Below the pieces are notes generated by a model, which searched no databases, had not been told where the DNA came from, and saw only the letters and a program-made list of their open reading frames with translations. Position numbers and translations under genes: made by a program. This document shows, in pieces, positions 27,212-40,763 of a stretch of DNA of 64,000 nucleotides. How positions within the stretch are numbered: position 1 is the first letter of the stretch; each line of letters begins with the position of its first letter. Origin of the DNA: Auanema rhodensis (taxonomy: Eukaryota; Nematoda; Chromadorea; Rhabditida; Rhabditidae); contig OZ059894.1 of the NCBI GenBank assembly GCA_964057225.1, positions 16,894,476 to 16,958,475 of the forward strand, in the 5' to 3' direction.

Positions 27212-27889
27212 ATGTTATTTGGTTTTTTCTTTCTTATCTCAACTGCCTATTGTTTAGAATGCTATGGCAAACAACCAGAAGTATCACATTATGGTTATAC
27301 TTTTCAACATTTTTCTTTATAAATCTTTTCATAAAATATATTTTAGCTGCTGTTTATGTTAAAAACGACGATGTAAATTATGTAGCTGAAGTTTCATCTG
27401 ATGCTGAAGATGGAACAGCTGAAGGCTTAATGTTAACAACATCTGATGACAATTGTCCTTTGTCTTGTGTTTATCAGATTAGAAGCTATTCATCTGATCA
27501 TGGCGGTATGATTTTATAATTCCATAGTAGTCTCCATTCAAAATTATTTTAAAGGTTCTATTCTTCATGTGAGAGAACCAAATCCCTCATTTGTACCTCC
27601 TGGTTATCTGCTTATACACTCACCCCAGTTCTTGTGTGCTCGAGAAGCTGGATTTTGCGGAGCGTACATTCCACTTTTCCGACATTATCGTGTAGAATCT
27701 GGAAAAATATGTAAGAAATCAATTATTTGAAACAAATAATTATAATTGATTTTAGATCATATCTATTCAATGAATTATACTGTTTATTCAAATTATACAA
27801 GAGAATCAGCTATATGCTATGTTTGGCCAGCTACACCTACTGAGAATGGTAGTAAAACAATTACTCCTGTTGAAAGACCAATAGGATAA
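27212..27889 (+). CDS. Small secreted six-cysteine protein, family not recognised (176 aa)
   Basis: Four exons: 27212-27293, 27347-27505, 27555-27710, 27756-27889, with phase kept throughout. The N-terminus is a signal peptide (MLFGFFFLISTAYC). An acidic stretch follows (about 32-58, many Asp/Glu), then a domain with CPLSC, LCAREAGFCGAYIP and ICYVWP. Together with the early LECYG this gives six Cys in the mature part, enough for three disulfides. Two N-glycosylation sequons (NYT) lie near the end. There is no membrane segment, so it is probably exported. It lies 319 bp after the second ShK gene in the same direction. I do not recognise the fold; a nematode-restricted secreted family is the likeliest identity. 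Confidence 0.85.
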
Positions 27890-27944
27890 AAAAAAACTAA
27901 AAAATATATTTTATTTTGTTTTAAACTATAAATAAATATATTTA

Positions 27945-27950
27945 AATAAA
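27945..27950 (+). terminator. Poly(A) signal AATAAA
   Basis: AATAAA 55 bases after the stop of the small secreted gene; another copy lies at 27931. Confidence 0.55.
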
Positions 27951-28487
27951 GTTATATTATAGTATAATAATAAGAATAATAATATTCGTTTAAATCTTTC
28001 ATTTCTTCCATCCAAATGCTTTTTGTGAAATTGAGAAGAATTCATTTTCTGAATAACAACATTCTCATATATCATAGTTCTGAGGATAACGAGTTGAATG
28101 TTTTTCTCAACAATTGACTAAGTTTGGCATGAAGTACCCGTTCGAGTTAATATACTTTCCGCACTTAATCTATTAAAAGCCTAAATACGTTAGTAATGCT
28201 GGAAACACTAAAAGTATTTCGAACTTGTCATTTTCAGTGCATTTGCTCACAATGAAAAACTATAGAAATAAACTGAGAAGAAATGTTGTTTGCATCTCAA
28301 GTTCAACTTTTGCAACTTCAACTTTAAAATTGAACTTGAAATCATATTATAAACGCATCTGTTAAGAAATAATTAGAATTGATTTTCTTGTAATATAAGA
28401 TGTAGAAATGAAAGAAACAGTATAAGCTTAGAAGAATGAGTAGGTGGTAGGAACATGAATATTCAGACATTGCAATTGGTTGTATAT

Positions 28488-28488
<1 letters not shown>

Positions 28489-28534
<46 letters not shown>
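28489..28534. repeat. (TA)n microsatellite
   Basis: About 22 TA units in the 840-bp gap between the small secreted gene and the guanylyl cyclase. Nothing else is seen in the gap except AT-rich DNA. Confidence 0.9.
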
Positions 28535-28537
<3 letters not shown>

Positions 28538-28728
28538 TAATAGTCAAATATACATATATAACAATATAAAATAAAGATAATATCTTATATAATCTTATAA
28601 TAAACTATGAATTAATGATATTTATTAAGATTATAAGAATTCATATTGTCTACAAAATGGATTTTAAGGTTTCCAGATCAACATCTAAAGGTTTCACATA
28701 ACACAGTACCCTAAGGCATTGTTAAAAA

Positions 28729-31700
28729 ATGTTACTTCAAAATACGGTTAGTTTATCAAAGAATTTTTAGAAAATTTATCTTTTTTAAACTATTTTTCAG
28801 TTTTTTTTACTTTTTTTTCAATTTGTATCACCCCAATTAAAACAGTTACGTGTTGGTCTTTTGGGTAATCGTCTAAATAATACATATACTCGTATTATTG
28901 GATATTTGGTTTGTTTTAATTATAATTTTATTTTGTGAATATAGTTATAATAGACATATATAACTATTATTATTTTAAAAATCTCATTTTATTCTCAGAA
29001 TAGTGCGTCTGCTGTTGATTTAGCTATGGAAAAAGTTCGGGAAGATCACATATTAGACAACTATAACGTAACGTGAGCCAAGTCTCAATTCAATGAATCA
29101 TTTTAAATTTTTTGATTTTCAAGATTCATAACTGCATTTGATGATTGCCAAGAAGAATTAGCTTTAGCTGCTACTTCAAGGCTCATCATTGACGAGCATG
29201 TCGATGCTATCATTGGGCCCACCTGTGATCGACGTAAACAATTAATTTCTGATGAAATTACAATATTTTTTGTTTCTTTAGCTGCATTAATGGCTGCTAT
29301 CACAGCTGATTATTTCAATATTCCTATCTATGTTTGGGGAATGGTAACAACTTCTGAATTAGCCGACTATGATATCTATTCAACTTGCTTAAGTCTTATG
29401 ACTACCTCAAAAACGTAATTAAGATATAAAATTTATTTATAAAACTATATTATTATTATTATTATTATAATTAGGTTATTTTTAGAACTGCAGAGTCGGT
29501 CATTGAAATGTTTAAAGAGTTTGAATGGTCTGAATTTGGATTAGTAACTATTGATACAGATGAATGTAACTTTCTTCGTCGTGATATACAAAGAATCACA
29601 GAAACTGAAAATGGAACTGATTTAACAGTACAGTATACTCTTCATGATTTATCATTTGATGGCATGCATAGTGTATTATCCAGATTGAAGAATAGAACAC
29701 GAAGTTTGTATTTATTTATAAACAATTTATTTTTAATATTTTGAGTTATAACTATATGTATACCGGATGAATCAAAATACACGCGCAACTTCATGCTAGC
29801 AGCATCTGATCTTGGAATGATTACAGATGAATTTGCTTTTGTATTTGTGGTAACTGTTGGAATAGGCTTCAGTATAATGTCACAACATATATTCTATTAA
29901 AAAAAATAATTTTTAGCTGATGTGGACTCTGAAGGCAATGTAAGAAGAGCTTGGGAAGATTTCAATACTCCATCTGATGGAAGAGATGAAGAAGCTAAGC
30001 GAGCTTTTCAAAAAGCTTTTTTCGTAAGTTGTTTTGATTTGAAAAAAGAATGTATGAAACATGGCTGATAATTTAAATTTTGTTTCGTTTAATGAAAGTG
30101 GTTAGATTACTCAAAAATTGTTTCTTTTCAGATTATATTATCAGTAGTTGATACAGAAGAACAAATGAAATTTAAAAAAGAAATAATGAATCGAATGAGA
30201 GCTCCTCCCTATAATTGTGGAGATTATTGCAAAGGAATTGAAGTAACTTATAAATATTAATTTATATTTATAATGAATATATAATATTGAATAGGCGGCA
30301 GAATTTGCTCCTCAGTTACATGATGCAGTTTATTTGTATATGTTGTCTCTCAATAAAACAATTGCTACACATGGAGAACATCAGATTCGAAATGGTAGTA
30401 TGATTGTTCACTTAGGACAAGAATCATTTGAAGGTTTCAAAATCTTCTAGAGTAGTCTAATAAGTTTTCGAATTTCAGGTGAATCTGGTAAGGTGGTTAT
30501 TGATTCTACCGGAACACGATGTCCTATTACTAGTCTAATAAACTTGAATGAAACTTGGGGTACCCAGCTTATACTCCAAGTTGTAGTTTGTGATGGAAAA
30601 AAGGTCAATTTAGCTCAAAATTGGAATAGTATATAGAAGACATGATAAATATAAAAAAAATTATTTTTAGAACCTTACAAGAATGATAACAAACCCAGAT
30701 TCTATTTTTCACTGGTATACAGATAGCATACAACCGTCAGCAGTTCCAAGATGCGGGTTTTCTGGTTCGAATCAAAGAATAACAACTTGAATAACAACTA
30801 TTATACAGGTACTAACTGTCCAATGAATTTTGCTGTAGATTATCTTTGGGTCATTATTGTTGGCTCTGTGATAATTGCTTTCGCTGTTGTAGCAGTGATA
30901 ATAACTTCGATAGTGACTTATAGGTAAGTACATTCACAATGAGAGAGTTAATGAGAACATTTCGTTCTTTCAAAGACAAAAGAAAGAAGAACAAGCACGA
31001 TTGAATATGGCTTGGCAAATACCATTACATCAGTTGGTAAAGTTATCGAATAAAGCTGGTATTGAGTCACAAAGATCTCTACAAAGTGGTCCAAGTACAA
31101 CATCAACCAAAATAACGTTAGAAAGTCGAACAGAAACTTCCCGATTTGCGTTTTTCACATATTTGAAGGTTTTTGTTTGAATTATAAGATGTTCATTGGG
31201 CTAGTAATGTTCTTCAGGAACCTATAGCTGCAGAGAAGATTAGTGTTCGTCCACCACTTGATAATGAGGATATGATTTTTTTAAGAAAAGTTTCAAATCA
31301 TATAAATAAAATAATAAAAAATAATAATTATAGATGAGAGATGTTCAACATGATAATTTGAATAGATTTATAGGAATGTGTGTTGAAGGTCAAATATATT
31401 ACACATGTTGGAAATATTGTAATCGTGGAAGTATAAAAGTAATTTTAAATAATAAAATATAAAATAATAAAATATTTATATTTAAGGATGTAATAAGTAA
31501 AACATCAATTAATATGGATGGATTTTTCATATATTGTTTAATGAAAGATATAGTTAATGTAAAATGAAAAAGAAAAGAAAAATATTTAAAAGAAAATTAA
31601 ATTTTAGGGAATGTTCTTTATACATAAATCATTCATGAAATATCATGGTTATTTAACATCTTCAACATGTCTTGTTGATGATAGATGGCAAGTCAAAGTA

Positions 31701-33497
31701 ACATGTTATGGGGTTCCTTTTCTACGAGAACTTGAAAAAAGGACTGAAGAAGGTTAAAACAAAATTAAAATTTGTTTTGACATAAAGAAACTTTCAGAAC
31801 AACTCTATACAGCTCCTGAAATTCTACGGGATTCAATGAATAATATGCTTGGTTCACCAGAAGGAGATGTTTATAGGTTTTTAAGTTTACAAATACACTT
31901 TTTACTGTTATTTCTTTTTACAGCTTATCTATCATATTTTCTGAAATGGTAAGCAGAACAAGTGCTTGGAATCTGGAAAATAGGAAAGAAGATGCTGATG
32001 GTATAAGATCTTCTAATATGATTGAGTAATCTATAATTTTAAGAAATTATATTTATGGTAAAGAAAGGAAGTAGAACACCATTTAGACCAGATTTAGAAT
32101 GCCATGAGAGTGTTGATGTAAATCCATCTATGGTCAGCTTCACACTATTGAACTGATTAAACGAATACTTTTCATTTAGTTGGCTTTATGTAAAGATGGA
32201 TGGGAAGAAGATCCACATGATCGTCCAGACATTGTAACTATAAGAAATCTTTTAAAGAATATGAGTAATGGAAGGTTGATAACGAGACATTTGAAAATAT
32301 TTTTGAAATAATTTTTCTGTAGAAGTGATAACTTAATGGATCATGTTTTCAATATGCTGGAACAATATGCTACAACTTTAGAAGAAGAAGTAGAAGAACG
32401 AATGAAGGAATTAACAGAAGAAAAGAAGAAAAGTGATCTTCTTCTTTATAGAATGCTTCCAAAGTCAGTCTTAGAGTATATTCTTTAAAGTTTTCAAAAT
32501 ATTACTTCCAGACAAGTTGCTGACAAGTTAAAGCTGGGCCAATCTGTTCAACCTGAAAGCTTCGAAAGTTGTACTCTGTTTTTTTCGGATGTGGTTTCGT
32601 TTACAACTTTGGCGAGCAAATGCACACCACTACAAGTGAATTTAATTCAATTTATTTATTTCAATTTTTTATTTAATCAGGTTGTTACTTTATTAAATGA
32701 GTTGTATACTATCTTTGATAGTGTCATTGATGAGCATGATGTTTACAAGGTTACTGTATTGTTTCTGATTACTGTAGGATTACGGTATTGTTGCAGGTTG
32801 AAACGATTGGCGATGGATACTTATGTGTGTCCGGTATACCATTCCGGAATGGAAATGAGCATATTAAAGTTTTTTGTTGAAAATTAATTAAATTTAATAA
32901 AATAATTTTTAATAGGAAATATGCAATATGTCAATTGGCTTATTAAGAGGTTTATTACCATTTCGAGTTCCTCATCTACCAACTGAGAGAGTGAATATTC
33001 GTATTGGCGTTCACACAGGTTTGTATTTTATAAAAATAATTTTTTTCAGTTTTTAAAGATAAAAACTATGATTTAGGACCAGTTGTAACTGGAGTTGTTG
33101 GTTTAACAATGCCAAGGTATTGCTTATTCGGAGATGCAGTCAATACCGCTAGTAGAATGGAAAGTAATGGCAAAGGTTTTTGATGCTTTAGTGATTAGTT
33201 TCTGATAATATTGCAATCAATTCCAGCCAGCCAAATACATTTATCAGCTGATTCCAATGATCTTTTGACATTACACTATCCTACTTTTAAAACAGAAAGT
33301 CGTGGAGAAGTTATTATTAAGGTTGGTCAAGTTTATATGAATAAATAAACAATCAATAACATAAAAGCTTAAAAAGATAAAATTTTTCAAGTGAAAAACG
33401 TAGAAAATATCCAATTTTAATCAGTAATATTGAAATAAGTTTTTGTGTTTAGGGAAAAGGAGTAATGCAAACGTATTGGCTTGTATTTACATTGTGA
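28729..33497 (+). CDS. Receptor-type guanylyl cyclase (1042 aa, 30 exons)
   Basis: Thirty exons join without a frame break; the first is 18 bases (28729-28746) and the last 33453-33497. The protein makes cGMP from GTP at the membrane. Order: signal peptide (1-~22, exons 1-2); receptor ligand-binding region with IIGPTCDRP and NIPIYVWGM (to ~455); membrane segment 467-491; kinase-homology region (~558-790) in which [13 protein letters not shown] replaces the HRDLKxxN catalytic loop, as in receptor cyclases; dimerising coiled coil (~811-832, [20 protein letters not shown]); cyclase domain from ~841. Metal-binding Asp867 (FFSDVVSF) and Asp911 (VETIGD), guanine-specifying Glu907 and Cys979 (YCLFGD), and Asn986/Arg990 are all present, so it should be active. 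Nematode members (gcy) often act in sensory cilia; the ligand is unknown. Confidence 0.95.
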
Positions 33498-34741
33498 TAG
33501 AAGGATAAGTAATTGAAGTTGTATGAAATGTATTATCTTTTATTTTTATTTTTCTTGATTCACAATTAAAAATATTTTTGTGATGTTATTTAAAATGTAC
33601 AATAGATATCTTATCTATACTTCTTTCTATATGAAAAAAAACAATATTTTGTGTTTGAACTCATTAACCAACGATAAATTCAAAGAATTTTCAATTTTTT
33701 TATTTGATTATAATAAAATCATAAATATCTATAAAAGATTTTTTGATAGTTTTTGATTCTGATAATATATTTTTTTAAAATTAGATAGATAGATAGTTAA
33801 ATACTAATATTCTCAGGGAAATTGTTTTCTTAAACACTTATATAAAAGCAGATATCTACATCTACATCTCGTTTTTAAAAATTAATGAAAAGAAAATTTT
33901 TTTTTTAATTTCTCACAAAATATGAGAAAGAGTTGAAAAAAGTTCAACGTAACTACATTTTAGCAATTGGATGTGAAATCTTTTGTAAAATCATTGACCA
34001 GACAAAGAGGCAGATTATTCGCAATGTCACTGATAAAATGTTATCAATTGGTAAAATAGTTGTCTACAAATTTGAACAGATCACGAAAATTATATCACTC
34101 TTTTATTAGGAAGAGTAAAATAAATTTGTATGTTTATAATAAAATTTTGAATTCTTTGTGGTTTAAATGTCTTAGATATACTCAAAAGATTAATAATTAC
34201 TATATTAAAATTCATCTGGAAAGCAAAATTTGTTTAAAAAATTAAAAAGAAAAGCGAAATTTTCTTTTTTCGTTTTGGTTTGAATAACATTTTACGCTTC
34301 TATTGCAAATTATATAAAACTTCAATCATATGAAGCTGAAACCAAGTTCAAGTTTTAAAATAACTAGAGCATATTGAACATTGAACCTGATGATAATACG
34401 TTCTTGTTATAATAAGAAAAGAATCATTGAAATCATTATATACAACTATCGAATAGTTTTCAAATATACATAAAATATTTTGAAAAGAATTTTTCAAAAA
34501 ATTAAAAGCAAAATATCAACTCAAGTTGTATTTAGTATAAAGAAAGTATAATTTGTAAAAACAGTTATTCAGAATTTTTGGGAGTTCGTTCAAATTTTTG
34601 TTTTTTCGTTCACTGCAAAATGTTTTCATATCTGTAGATAGTTCGTTATCATATCAGAGGAAAGCTCACATACGTTCTCATTTGAAGAAGGCCTAGACTT
34701 CTACAGAGTGATTACACGCATAACCATACATACATACACAG
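33498..34741. other. Intergenic AT-rich region
   Basis: No gene is supported between the cyclase and the bZIP gene. A 61-codon + frame at 34060-34245 is Lys/Asn/Tyr-rich, as expected by chance at this base composition. GATA-type short repeats occur near 33785. Confidence 0.5.
33712..33717 (+). terminator. Candidate poly(A) signal AATAAA
   Basis: AATAAA 215 bases after the cyclase stop; the first clear signal downstream. Confidence 0.35.
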
Positions 34742-35357
34742 ATGCAGGCGAAAGAAGCATTTCTTTCTCCCGCAAACTTGCATACATTATCCAAAAAACG
34801 AAATCGTCTCTTAAATGAGGTATATTTTTATTTTATAAAATTTATATTTATAATTTTAGTTAAAAATATTTTTTATTTCTAAAAGTATTCTATGAAAATC
34901 TAGGCAATACAAATTATATAATGCTGTAATATATGATATTATTATTATTTATTTATTTAATCAAATTTAGAGAGAACAGAGTGATATGCGGAATCGAAGG
35001 AGGTTAGCAGTTCAGAAGCATCGACAGAAAATTAAAGATAATATTCTGAAATTAGAATCGGTATTCTTTTATTTTTTAATTTTATTAATCAATTTTTTAG
35101 TTTCTTTTCACTGTATGTTTTTTACTTTTTTTTTCCAGCAATTACATGACATTCAAAAAGCCAATAAACTAAAAGAAAGTGCTATAGATAAGCTTAAAGA
35201 AAATGTAAGATAAATCAGATTAAATCAGATTATTATAATAATTTTTATTTATTTTCAGATTAATGATTTAATATCAAAAATTGTTAGAGATCCAGATTTA
35301 TTACAAAAGACTATGCAAGCTTTACAACCTGTATTCACACCATCAGTTATAACTTAA
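34742..35357 (+). CDS. Small C/EBP-like bZIP transcription factor (110 aa)
   Basis: Four exons: 34742-34819, 34971-35060, 35139-35204, 35259-35357. Basic region at residues 33-48, RNRRRLAVQKHRQKIK, matches the C/EBP pattern RERNNIAVRKSRDKAK. The zipper follows with d positions Leu54, Ile61, Lys68, Leu75, Leu82 and the common polar Asn65 at an a position. Almost nothing lies outside the bZIP, as in C/EBP-gamma-type proteins, so it would act as a nuclear dimer partner. Odd: the Asn invariant in nearly all bZIPs is Arg36, and the Ser/Cys seven residues on is His43, while the key Arg44 is kept. DNA recognition may be altered or lost. It converges with the synaptotagmin-like gene, 402 bp away. Confidence 0.85.
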
Positions 35358-35610
35358 CAAGTTCATAACGTATTCTATAGATTTTCATATTTCTTTTCAT
35401 TGCACCAAGCTCTTGCTATGCATATCTTTCTCAGGGATAGAATGCAATGTATTCATTGTATTTTTTTTTAAATCAGCGCCAACATTCAATTTTATAAGCT
35501 TAATCTTTATATGGTTTTATACAATTTTTTAGGAAAATTCTTGTGTGAACAAAAAAACGGATAAAAAAGGTTGCTTTCTGAAATTTAGCTATTGAAAAAT
35601 GCTTTAACAC

Positions 35611-35616
35611 AATAAA
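35611..35616 (+). terminator. Poly(A) signal AATAAA of bZIP gene
   Basis: AATAAA about 250 bases after the bZIP stop, within the 402-bp convergent gap to the synaptotagmin-like gene. Confidence 0.45.
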
Positions 35617-35759
35617 AAACAATAAATATTGATTTGCTCAAAATTTTCAGCCCTTAATATTATAATAGATTATATATTATATTTTAATAAGATACAATAT
35701 TGAAGTGTTCATCTTTTTTTTTACATTTGTCCAAAATTCCAACCCACAGATCAGATCCA

Positions 35760-38700
35760 TTACTCAGGTGGCTGAAGTGGATGCCATTTTGATACAGATA
35801 TTCCTTGTCCCTATAACAAAAGAAATTTGTTTTCTGATCTCTTCATTGTTTGTTTTTTCATTTGTAAATAAACACTTGATTTATAATTTCAGTTTTTCTT
35901 TTACTCATACTTATTCCCGACTTCAGAAAATTCTACAAGAAACGGCAATTTAGTCATGTGGAACGATTTGCACAAGCTTTTCTTCCATTTGACTTGTGAT
36001 ACTTAGAGAATAAGCTCAGTTTCCTTTTTAAAATTCCATTTTTCATCTTTGCTCATTGCTTACCTGAATCATCTGCTCCCAATGTTCTTGAGCATCAGGA
36101 GTACTGGAATTCAATCCAACAGCTAGCCAACCCATTTGAACTCTTCTCCTTAGTACACCAACTTGTTGCCATACTTCAATTCTCACTGTTGTTGTTTCGA
36201 GGTCAGGACGATGAAGCTAAATCACAAAAATTTTGTTTATATGAAGACGTAATATGAAATCATATTAAGCTCTTACAGAGCATCAAATATCCTCGTCAAG
36301 CTGTTATCTCAAGTGTTAGCTCAAAAAATCTTTCCGGTGCAAGTAATTCAAAGAAGGTTTCAAACATTTCAGAATTATAACCTACGCGTAACAGCTTTAA
36401 GAACATAAAAAGCTCTATGTTCAACAAGAACTTTGAACATTTGCTCTGATGTTTTCTTCAAAAATATTCTAACCTGAATGCTACTAGAATGGTCATAGTG
36501 CGGTTCACTATTTCCTTTAACTAAATCAGTTTTTTGTCTTGAAAATTCATTGCCAAACTCTCCACTTGCCACAATCTTGATGAAAGTATCTAGAAATAAT
36601 AAGATAAGCTTTTTGATCAATGAATGAGAATACACAATTTAATGAATTTGATAACATTATAAACTGATAAATTAAATATGAGAAATAAACTTTAAATTTA
36701 TCAAAGATATTCACGTTTTATCTTTTTTTCATCTCTATCTTACCATCTCTCACTCTCTTTATATCTTTGTTTCATTGCATTCTAGGCTCTAAATTTTTTC
36801 GTTTCAATCAAATATGCAGCAGCAAGACTTGCAAAATTAAAGAAAAATAAATACAAAGATGATAAATACCTGGAGGTTTATACTTTTCACCAAATTGAGA
36901 ACCTCTTTCAATCCCAACAGTTACACATGAATGTTCAGAATCATATGAGAGTGATATTAATAACTGAAATATATAAATTTATAAAATAAAATATATAAAT
37001 ATATCTTTCTATAAAGATTCTATTCTATTATCCTGATCTTTAAACTAATTTAAAAGTAAAATTCTCGGAAGAAATTTGATAATTGTTTGAATTTGCAGAC
37101 AAAAGCAGGTGATTTCCAAAAAAATCCCCAATTTCTTGAAATTTTCTATTTTTAGATCTTTTCGTGCAATTATATATATATTTATATATACATAAATGAT
37201 ATAATAATAGAATATTTTGGTAATTTCGAATAAAATATAAACTTTCAGTTAAAGTTGTGACGTAAATTTGCCAAAATCTGTTTCATTAACTTCGTAGGAA
37301 TAAATAAATTTTCTCCGAACATTGCAAGTTTGACTTTGTACTCCATGAACCGATATGTAGATCTGCGGTTTTCTCTCTGTCAGTCTAACTCTATCTTTCT
37401 CTTTTTACTTCTCTAACTCTCTCTTTCTCTCTGTTTTCTCTATCTATCTGTCTATCTTTACTTTTTTTTTCGCAGAATTGTCTTTGAATTATCAAATGAG
37501 AATAATCTATTACCAAATTTTAGACACATTACTTTTACATTGTGCCTTATCTCATAATGGGCTTTATCTCTTGTCTCTCTCAAGATTTCATCAATCAATT
37601 CTTGTTCAAACAGTTCAAAATTCAAAGTAATAGTTGGTAATTTTAATTTTGGAAGCTAGGAATACACTTACAAACCTCGGGTGCATCGTTGTTGGGTTGA
37701 CTACAGAATCGACCGCAAGCATCGACCATACTGTTTCGACGACTATCGCCATTAATATTTCCATTAGAAACACGATGCATTGAAGGAGATAATCCGGACT
37801 GAAGTAAACAAAATAAAATAATTAAAAGTTAAAAATCAAAAAATTTAAAACATTTTTTAACAAAAAAAAATTAAATTTGACAAGACAACTTAATATTTTG
37901 TTTAAATTTGTATAAATAATACTTATTACTTTTAAATATCAATTATTATCAGTTTGTTATATTATATATATAGATCATATCTATATTTGTATATTTGATG
38001 CATATTAAATTAAAATATAAGTAGAATAAATTAAATAATTCCATTTGATAATACTAATATTTCGATTTATCACAATATGTTTATAATGTGAAAATATCAT
38101 TTCAGCTAAATTAACTAAAAACCAAAAAAATAATTTAAAAAACTAACTGTCTCTCTTCTCTCATTTCAAAGATATGTGAAGCATTTCACATATATTACAT
38201 AAAGTGTGAATGTTTAAGGAAAATATCCAACATATACTTAACATGAAATATGCTTTTTCTTTTTAAGAAAAAGAAGGATAAATATCTGTTTCAAGGAATA
38301 TTGCTTAGATGCCAATATTTCAACAAAATATCTTTATGAAGAGATACAGATAGAGAGAGAGTAAGAAAGAAAAAAAATTGAAAGAAGGAACTACTCAATT
38401 GTGAAATACCAATGTCCATATCATCTGGCAAAAAGCCCATTTTAGGATTAATAACAAATAAAAAGAAATATGAGTATTGGAGGTTGATATGTATTAGTTT
38501 ACATCCTACTAATAATATGAATTTATTGTAATTTTTGAATGACAAACTATTTTTCTTATTATACATAGTATTTCTATTTATTTATAGTAAAAGCCATCCA
38601 AAAATAAAATATATTTTTCGTTTATATTTTATAAACCAATAAAACATATTTAAATATTGTATATAAGAATAGCCAAGATATTGCCAGATATTTACGTTGC

Positions 38701-40732
38701 TTTTCCATTTTAGCTTTTGTTTGACAAGCGACTCCGTTGTATTTTCTCTTCCTTGATCTTTTCAGATTAGAAAATACAAAATGAAGCATAAAAAACCAAA
38801 AAATAGCAGAAAAAAAAACAAAAATGCCATAAGAATCAAAGAAATTGACTCTACACATCTCGTTTTGCAAATAGGAATATGTTAAATATAATACATACAC
38901 ATATACATAGATAGAAACATGAAAAGGACGATCTACTATGTCCTTTGACTTGTGATGGGACATGATGAGATTTGTGGGTTATTCGTTTAAATGTTCTCTC
39001 ATTGATCTCAATTTAGTATCAAATGTTGTCTCATAATCAAAGATGAATATCTCAAATTGCAAAAGAAAAAATTGAATTTCTTTAAACTTTGAAAGCATTT
39101 GATTGTAGTTATGAAAGTTGAATCAAAATAAAAATAATTTGTATCTAGATAAACTTTATCTATATATATCTATATATCTATATAAATATTTATATAATAC
39201 GTATAATCAGAACATACAAATGAAAATAAAGAAAAAAGAAGAAGAAGAAAATCTCTTTTTTGTGCGCTAAATTAACTTTTTTTTAAAAGATAAGCAGTCA
39301 GTACAACAGATATTACTAATGCTGATACTGCTAATTTACAGTATGATGATTATTCGTTGAGGTGTAAGGATAATCGAATATATTTTCGGCTTATAAAGGG
39401 CTATTAAACTTATATTATAGTTTTCAACAAGATAATTCAAAAACGCAGAAATGAACCAGCTGAAAATGGCTTTTCTGCTCATTAAGTCTATATAATTTTG
39501 AGAATATGAAAGGGCGGAGCAACGATTTCGAAAGGAAAGCCAATGATAGTTTTGTTGCAAATACGCATTGTCACTTCAGAGAATTAAACCTTCATTTTTC
39601 TTCATAAATTTCAGTAAACTTTAGTCTTATTTTCTTAAAAAAATGTGAAAGATGAAAGAAAATTTAATAAATTTGTGAATAAATCAAAAGGCAAATAATT
39701 CAACTTAATTACATTTCAGAAAGTGACAAGAAAATTATAAATATAAACGTTTTGATATGCATATACATACATATATAGCTATAAAGCGTGTACACACACA
39801 TAAGCATTGGATTTTCATGGCAATCACTCTTTCGTTTAGGTTGGTAATCTATGAATGAAAGGCTAATTAGCGGAGAATATACATAGGCAAGTTTAACAAT
39901 GCGTGAATCACAAATGCTCAAAGTTCATACGTTTCGCAATTTTCTGTTGAAATTGATATTTGGAATTGCTGCCATCGTTGACAAGAAACATGAACAGTAA
40001 ACAGACGAGCAAAACATTTTCTTTTCTTTCTTTCTTTTTTTTTTGAAAAATCTCCTTTTTCAAACACAACTTGATATATGTATGTAAGCTGGAGAATAAC
40101 ATTGATTCGTTTGTAGTTAATTGGTTCAATAAGTAGATTCTTTGAAAAGAGTATGACTGTGAATGAAGAATTGAAGATACATATGTATATTTGAATCACA
40201 TAGTACTTGGTGAAGCATACATATTCAGTGGCAAGGCTCCAAGGGAAATGTGAAAAGTTGGAGAAGAATCATTCGAAACCATTCTGTTCACACTATCACC
40301 AAGGGAATAGTGAAAGAAATAGTAGTTAGAACCTTCCTAATTTTCAACAGAAAAATAAAAGAAATTCAGAAAATGAGGAAGACATGCTAGAACAAAGTAA
40401 GAACAAGAGGTGAAAGATGAAATATAAAAAGAAAACAATTCCAAAGTTATAACTATAGGCATACATACATAGAAGCATGTATATGCATATATGTATATAC
40501 ATAATATGTTCTTTTTTTTTACTTTTAGTGCCGGAAGAAGGAAATATTGAAAAAAGCATCTAATATTAACTTTCACATCCACTTTTTTTAGCTGATCACT
40601 GCTTGATGTTCTTAATTTAATATTGAATTTGGTCTCAAATGTAGGATGTTGCAATGATAATTCGTATATCTCATGGTATAATATTAGAAGCTAGACATAA
40701 TGCTAATGTTGTTTTTCAAGATACATATATAC

Positions 40733-40763
<31 letters not shown>

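Noticed and set aside
32591-32887. 98-codon + frame inside the cyclase
   Set aside because: It mixes cyclase exons and introns in a shifted frame; the phased exon model explains the region.
36375-36635. Minus frame continuing past the C2B exon at 36474
   Set aside because: The donor at 36473 and the in-phase join to 36216 restore the C2B strand order; the extension interrupts the domain.
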